From: Anaeramoeba ignava
Taxonomy: Eukaryota > Metamonada > Anaeramoebidae
Length of the DNA stretch: 64,000 bases
Assembly (NCBI GenBank): GCA_028826165.1
Contig: JAPDFW010000119.1
Coordinates: 62,001 to 126,000 of the forward strand
Reading direction: 5' to 3'
The position numbers and the translations under genes are program-made. Under the pieces are notes generated by a model that was given only the letters and a program-made list of their open reading frames with translations, made no database searches and was not told where the DNA came from. Shown one piece after another: positions 59,801-64,000 of the stretch (within the stretch, counting starts at the first letter, position 1; each line of letters starts with the position of its first letter).

Positions 59801-61212
59801 AACGAAGTGAAACAAAATACTTTTCATCAATTTGGAATATTATATCTTTTCCTCCAAAAAAAGGGTATTCTATATGTGAATATATCGAGTATTTCCTTGA
59901 AATGCTGATATTTTTATTGAAAATATTGAAATGATTTCTATTGAAAACAACTTCAACTTTCCCTTGTTCAGATCCAATTGAATTGAGCAGAATTGGGTTG
60001 AAATGTGGATTTTGGATTCCAGAACATTCTAACTGATAAGTTAATATTAGAGGGATAAAACTTGTTTCATTCTGTAAAGTTTCTCTTTTAAGTTTGTGAT
60101 CAAATATACTTTGATATTTATTCGTTTTTAAATTTGGATTGGAAATTGAATTACTTGCCATTTTTGAATGTATTTCTGGCATACTTGAATGAATTGAGCT
60201 TCGAACAAGTGAAATATTATTTTCTTGATTTGATTTCTTTCCGTGTTTTTCCTTTTCAACAGATTTTTGTTGATAAAAAATTAGATAAAGATTGACAAGG
60301 ATATCTCTTTGTCTTGAATTTTTCATTTCAATTAAAAATGATAAATCAGAATCAATTCTTATCATCAAATTCGATAAATTTGTTTTATCAAGAAAGAAAT
60401 GAATGGCTTTTTCGTAATTAAATTGGTGCTTTTCATTTCGGGTTTTGTTTTGGATTGTGAATTGATTTGGTGATATTTGGATATTTCCTTGATTTTTATT
60501 TTTTTTGTGATTTTTTTGATATGAAATGATTCTGATAGAAAATTTCTTTTTTTTCTTCAATAAAATTTGGGAAATCTTGTTCTGCAAATACATTTTTTGC
60601 TGAATGTTTGATTCCTGCATGATTTGTGATTTGATCATAAAATCATGCAAATTGGAAAGTGAAGATTCAAGTGATTGAATGACTTCAATTTCTTTATCAC
60701 TTGCGAATTGAGTAAAAGTGAAAAAGTGGTTTAAATTGTTTTGATTTTCTTTTTTCAATTGATCCCTGTTTGTTTTTGCTTTGTTTATTTTTGATCATTG
60801 GAATAAACTGTTCGTTTCCTGTTTCTTTTCTTTGTTTTTTGGAAATTTCTCTTATTCTTGTTATTAATTCCAAAAAAATTCTCATTTGATCTTCTTTATC
60901 AATTTTTTTTGAATCAATTAAATATTCATTTTCAATTCCAAATGAAATACAAGCTTTATTAAGAAGATCTATTAATTCTTCAATATTTTTTTTATGACTT
61001 ATTTGTTTTTTTTTTGTTAAATCAAAAAGGAAAAAAAAAGGATTTGAATAAAATGAATAAAGTTACTTTTTAATTTCTTGAATTGAAATTAATTTTGAAA
61101 TTTTATTCATTGCTAAACATAAATTTTGAATAATTTTTGCTGTATTTTGTTGAGGAGTGACAAGTTTTTTTGTTATATTACTTAGCCATTCAAAAGCAAA
61201 TAAAATTTCCAT
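56871..61212 (-). CDS. Calponin-homology-like plus multiple PH-like domains, 2 exons, one frameshift
   Basis: Start ATG 61210-61212; exon 1 is 61212-61067, the intron 61066-60998, exon 2 from 60997. The first ~110 residues end in ACISFGIENEYLIDSKKI and RIFLELITRI, resembling the last helices of a CH domain (actin or microtubule binding); the front half is less clear. The frame changes near 60753-60760 in a run of A (one A short) and then stays open to 56871, giving about 1,290 further residues. This part starts with a coiled coil (SLESSLSNLHDFMI) and has at least five beta-rich units of 100-130 residues, each ending in an amphipathic helix, reminiscent of PH folds. An acidic linker (EIENKNQENTHNTNTQ) lies near 57500. 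Likely a large cortical scaffold; family name not recognised. Confidence 0.6.
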
Positions 61213-61369
61213 TATTTAAAAAAGGAAAAAAATGAAAAGGAAAAAAAAAATCAATTTTCGCAAAATTTGGGAAAATTGAAATCAGTAAAACAAAGCAAAA
61301 CAAAATAAAATAAAATAAAACAAAACAAAACAAAGCAAAACAAAACAAAATTGATTTGCCATTTTTTAT
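61213..61369. other. AT-rich spacer with CAAAACAAAA run
   Basis: Spacer upstream of the CH/PH-like gene. It contains alternating AAAACA and AAATAA pentamer-like units at 61285-61350. No gene is seen. Confidence 0.5.
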
Positions 61370-62800
61370 ATTTATTTGTTAAATATTTAAATAATAAAAT
61401 ATTTAAATCTAAAACATTAAATTATTATTTTAATAATAAAATTAAATATTAAATTATATTTTTAAATTAATTTATAAATTAAATATTAAATTAAATCTAT
61501 TCTTATTTTTTATATTTATATGTTAAATATTTAAATAATAAAATATTTAAATCTAAAACAACAAATTATTATTTTAATAATAAAATTAAATATTAAATTA
61601 TATTTTTAAATTAATTTATAAATTAAATATTAAATTAAACCTATTCTTATTTTTTATATTTATATGTTAAATAATTAAATAATAAAATATTTAAATCTAA
61701 AACATTAAATTAATATTTTAATAATGAAATTAAATATTAAATTATATTTTTAAATTAATTTATAAATTAAATATTAAATCAAATTTATTCTTATTTTTAT
61801 ATTTATTTGTTAAATATTTTAAATAATAAAATATTTAAATCTAAAACAATAAATTATTATTTTAATAATGAAATTAAATATTAAATTATATTTTTTAAAT
61901 TAATTTTATAAATTAAATATTAAATCAAATCTATTCTTATTTTTTATATTTATATGTTAAATATTTTAAACAATAAAATTATTTAAATCTAAAACATTAA
62001 ATTATTATTTTAATAATAAAATTGAATATTAAATTATATTTTTAAATTGATTTATAAATTAAATATTAAATTAAATCTATTCTCATTTTTTATATTTTTA
62101 TGTTAAATATTTAAATAATAAAATATTTAAATCTAAAACAATAAATTAATATTTTAATAATGAAATTAAATATTAAATTATATTTTTAAATTAATTTATA
62201 AATTAAATATTAAATTAAATCTATTCTCATTTTTTATATTTATTTGTTAAATATTTAAATAATAAAATATTTAAATTTAAAACAATAAAATTATTTTCAA
62301 TAATAAAATTAAACATTAAATTATATTTTTAAATTGATTTATAAATTAATATTAAATTAAACCTATTCTTATTTTATGTTAAATAAAATATTTAAATCTA
62401 AAACATTAAATTAATATTTTAAAATAAAATTAAACATTAAATTATATTTTTAAATTGATTTATAAATTAAATATTAAATTAAATCTATTTTCATTTTTTA
62501 TATTTATTTGTTAAATATTTAAATAATAAAATATTTAAATCTAAAACATTAAATTAATATTTTAATAATAAAATTAAATATTAAATTATATTTTTAAATT
62601 AATTTATAAATTAAATATTAAATTAAATCTATTCTTATTTTTTATATTTATATGTTAAATAATTAAATAATAAAATATTTAAATCTAAAACATTAAATTA
62701 TTATTTTAAACATAGAATTAAATATTAAATTATATTTTTAAATTATTTTATAAATTAAATATTAAATTAAATCTTATTCTTATTTTTTATATTTTTAAAA
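61370..62800. repeat. 144-bp tandem satellite, about 10 copies
   Basis: The landmark CTATTCTTATTTTTTATATT recurs near 61497, 61641, 61785, 61931, 62075, 62219, 62362, 62485, 62628 and 62772, giving a period close to 144 bp (one unit near 62362-62485 is shortened). Each unit contains ATTTAAATCTAAAACA, AATAAAATTAAATATTAAAT and TTTTTAAATTAATTTATAAA in the same order. Copies differ by a few percent. There are no open frames. This is unlike the short-period repeats elsewhere in the window. Confidence 0.85.
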
Positions 62801-62879
62801 TTATTAAAAATTAAATTGTGAATTAAGAGATTTAATGCTTCTTTTTATTGATTTGCTTTGACTTGTTTTATTTATTGAA

Positions 62880-64000
62880 TTATTTTTCAAAAATTTCATC
62901 AAAAACTTGTTGAAAAGTCTGAACAAAAACAGGAGAAATTCCTTGTTTTATAATAGGATTAATACGGTCCCACTCATTAATATTATCTCTTGGCAAGATG
63001 ACGAAAAAGATACCAGCACGTTTTGCAGCAATAACCTTTTCCTGCAAGCCACCAATTGGCAAAACTAAACCTGTCAAAGTGACTTCACCTGTCATAGCAT
63101 AACCAGGTTTAACAGGTTTTTGCATAGCAAGGGATAAAAGGGAAGTAACCATTGTGATGCCAGCAGAAGGGCCGTCTTTTGGAGCAGCGCCATGAGGGAT
63201 ATGCATATGAAGAGAACGTTCAAAATTTTTATTTTTTGGATCCAATTTATTCAAAAACTGTTTTGCAAAAGAAAAGGCAATTTGGGTGCTTTCTTTCATA
63301 ACATTGCCTAAGCGTCCTGTGATCTTCAGACTTCCTTGTTTGTGGTACATTGAGTCTTTCTTATCAGACTTTCCTTTGTTAATGATATTTGACTGAAGAT
63401 CGGAAAAAATTGTTTCGATGAAAATGACCGACCCACCATAAGGTGTCCAACTGAGACCAGGAACCACACCTGGGCCTGGATGGGGATATATGTTCTCATC
63501 CTGGAACTCTGGTTTTCCGAGGTAGTCCATAATTTTCTGTTCATCGAGTCTTACTTGAAAATCCATTCTTTTTTTTTGATCTAAATCAACATATTGAAGT
63601 GCTATTTTTCTAAATATTTTTTCAATTTGTTTTTCCAAGTTTCGAACACCTGCTTCTCGACAGTATTTGTCGATTATAAACTTGAGAATTTTGTCATCAA
63701 AAATTATTTTTGATTCTGGAATTGCAGTTTGAGTTGCAATTTTTGGAATTAAATATCGACTTGCAATTGCTTTTTTTTCATCTAAAACATAACCAGAAAG
63801 TAACATGATTTCGAGTCTATCTAATAAAGCTGGTGGAATTGTATTTGTTTGATTTGCTGTTACTATAAAGAGTATTTTGGATAAATCAAATGGGATATCA
63901 AGATAATGATCAAGAAATGAACTATTTTGAAGTGGATCCAAAACTTCAAGAAGTGCTGATGCTGGATCTCCTTTATAATTTGATCCAATTTTATCGATTT
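62880..64000 (-). CDS. Lon protease, C-terminal part (5' end outside the window)
   Basis: Lon is an ATP-dependent serine protease, usually in mitochondria-related organelles or peroxisomes. The frame is open from the window edge (64000) to the stop at 62880. It begins within the AAA+ core (IDKIGSNYKGDPASALLEVL; DPLQNSSFLDHYLD; ILFIVTANQ), continues with the helical lid (YCREAGVRNLEKQIEKIFRK) and ends with the protease domain. The catalytic dyad is Ser in PKDGPSAG and Lys in GGLQEKVIAAKRAG. There is no C-terminal peroxisomal SKL-type signal (ends DEIFEK), so an organellar (mitochondrial or hydrogenosomal) form is more likely; the N-terminal targeting region is not in the window. No intron in the visible part. 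Confidence 0.92.
   Translation of the reverse strand, partial: IDKIGSNYKGDPASALLEVLDPLQNSSFLDHYLDIPFDLSKILFIVTANQTNTIPPALLDRLEIMLLSGYVLDEKKAIASRYLIPKIATQTAIPESKIIFDDKILKFIIDKYCREAGVRNLEKQIEKIFRKIALQYVDLDQKKRMDFQVRLDEQKIMDYLGKPEFQDENIYPHPGPGVVPGLSWTPYGGSVIFIETIFSDLQSNIINKGKSDKKDSMYHKQGSLKITGRLGNVMKESTQIAFSFAKQFLNKLDPKNKNFERSLHMHIPHGAAPKDGPSAGITMVTSLLSLAMQKPVKPGYAMTGEVTLTGLVLPIGGLQEKVIAAKRAGIFFVILPRDNINEWDRINPIIKQGISPVFVQTFQQVFDEIFEK

Noticed and set aside
61370-62800. Possible CRISPR-like array
   Set aside because: The repeated unit is contiguous 144 bp with no unique spacers, in a eukaryotic context; it is a satellite.

Overview
The window is nuclear DNA from a very AT-rich single-celled eukaryote. 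Genes have short spliceosomal-type introns (GT...AG) and no bacterial operon or ribosome-binding-site layout. Introns and spacers are filled with hexanucleotide repeats (TTAAAA/TCAAAA). The protein families (RCC1-BTB, ankyrin-BTB, PTEN, IPK1, vWA, RNF213-like, formin-type GBD) suit a free-living amoeboid protist. The repeat style and the BTB/vWA content remind me of Anaeramoeba, but that is an impression from memory and not a demonstrated assignment.

Layout. 1-111: 3' end of a BTB gene. 358-2151: RCC1-BTB gene with one in-frame stop. 2525-4111: inositol-pentakisphosphate 2-kinase (4 exons). 4246-4602: small secreted protein. 4760-8426 (possibly to 9184): PTEN phosphatase with a 1.66-kb satellite intron and an N/Q-rich tail. 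9290-12558 (-): vWA-domain protein, frameshifted. 12.6-14.9 kb: repeat desert. 14978-26077: RNF213/mysterin-like giant AAA+ protein carrying about ten frameshifts. 26666-28441: BSD-domain protein. 28579-29460: alpha/beta hydrolase. 29554-31581 (-): ubiquitin-specific protease. 31696-38611: large multi-exon gene of unknown function. 38807-53373 (-): tandem array of seven PSI-domain single-pass membrane proteins plus one chimera. 53550-56811: ankyrin-BTB protein. 56871-61212 (-): CH-like/multi-PH-like protein. 61.37-62.80 kb: 144-bp satellite. 62880-64000 (-): C-terminal part of a Lon protease that runs off the window.

The most novel element is the 14.6-kb membrane-protein array. Each full member has a signal peptide, an 8-cysteine PSI domain split over two exons, a 25-codon transmembrane exon and a cytoplasmic tail built of YQxP/YQP repeats. 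Exon lengths and phases are almost invariant between copies while introns vary greatly in repeat length. The eighth unit replaces the signal, PSI and TM exons with an N-terminal MGNC (myristoylation-type) start and a formin-type GTPase-binding region, spliced in phase to the same tail. This looks like exon shuffling that turned a receptor tail into a lipid-anchored cytosolic protein.

A second theme is single-base indels in A/T homopolymers that break otherwise well conserved reading frames in at least six genes. They are either consensus errors of a long-read assembly or widespread decay; only raw reads or RNA can tell. A third theme is that the A-rich strand of intron repeats always matches the coding strand, so repeat polarity reports gene orientation.
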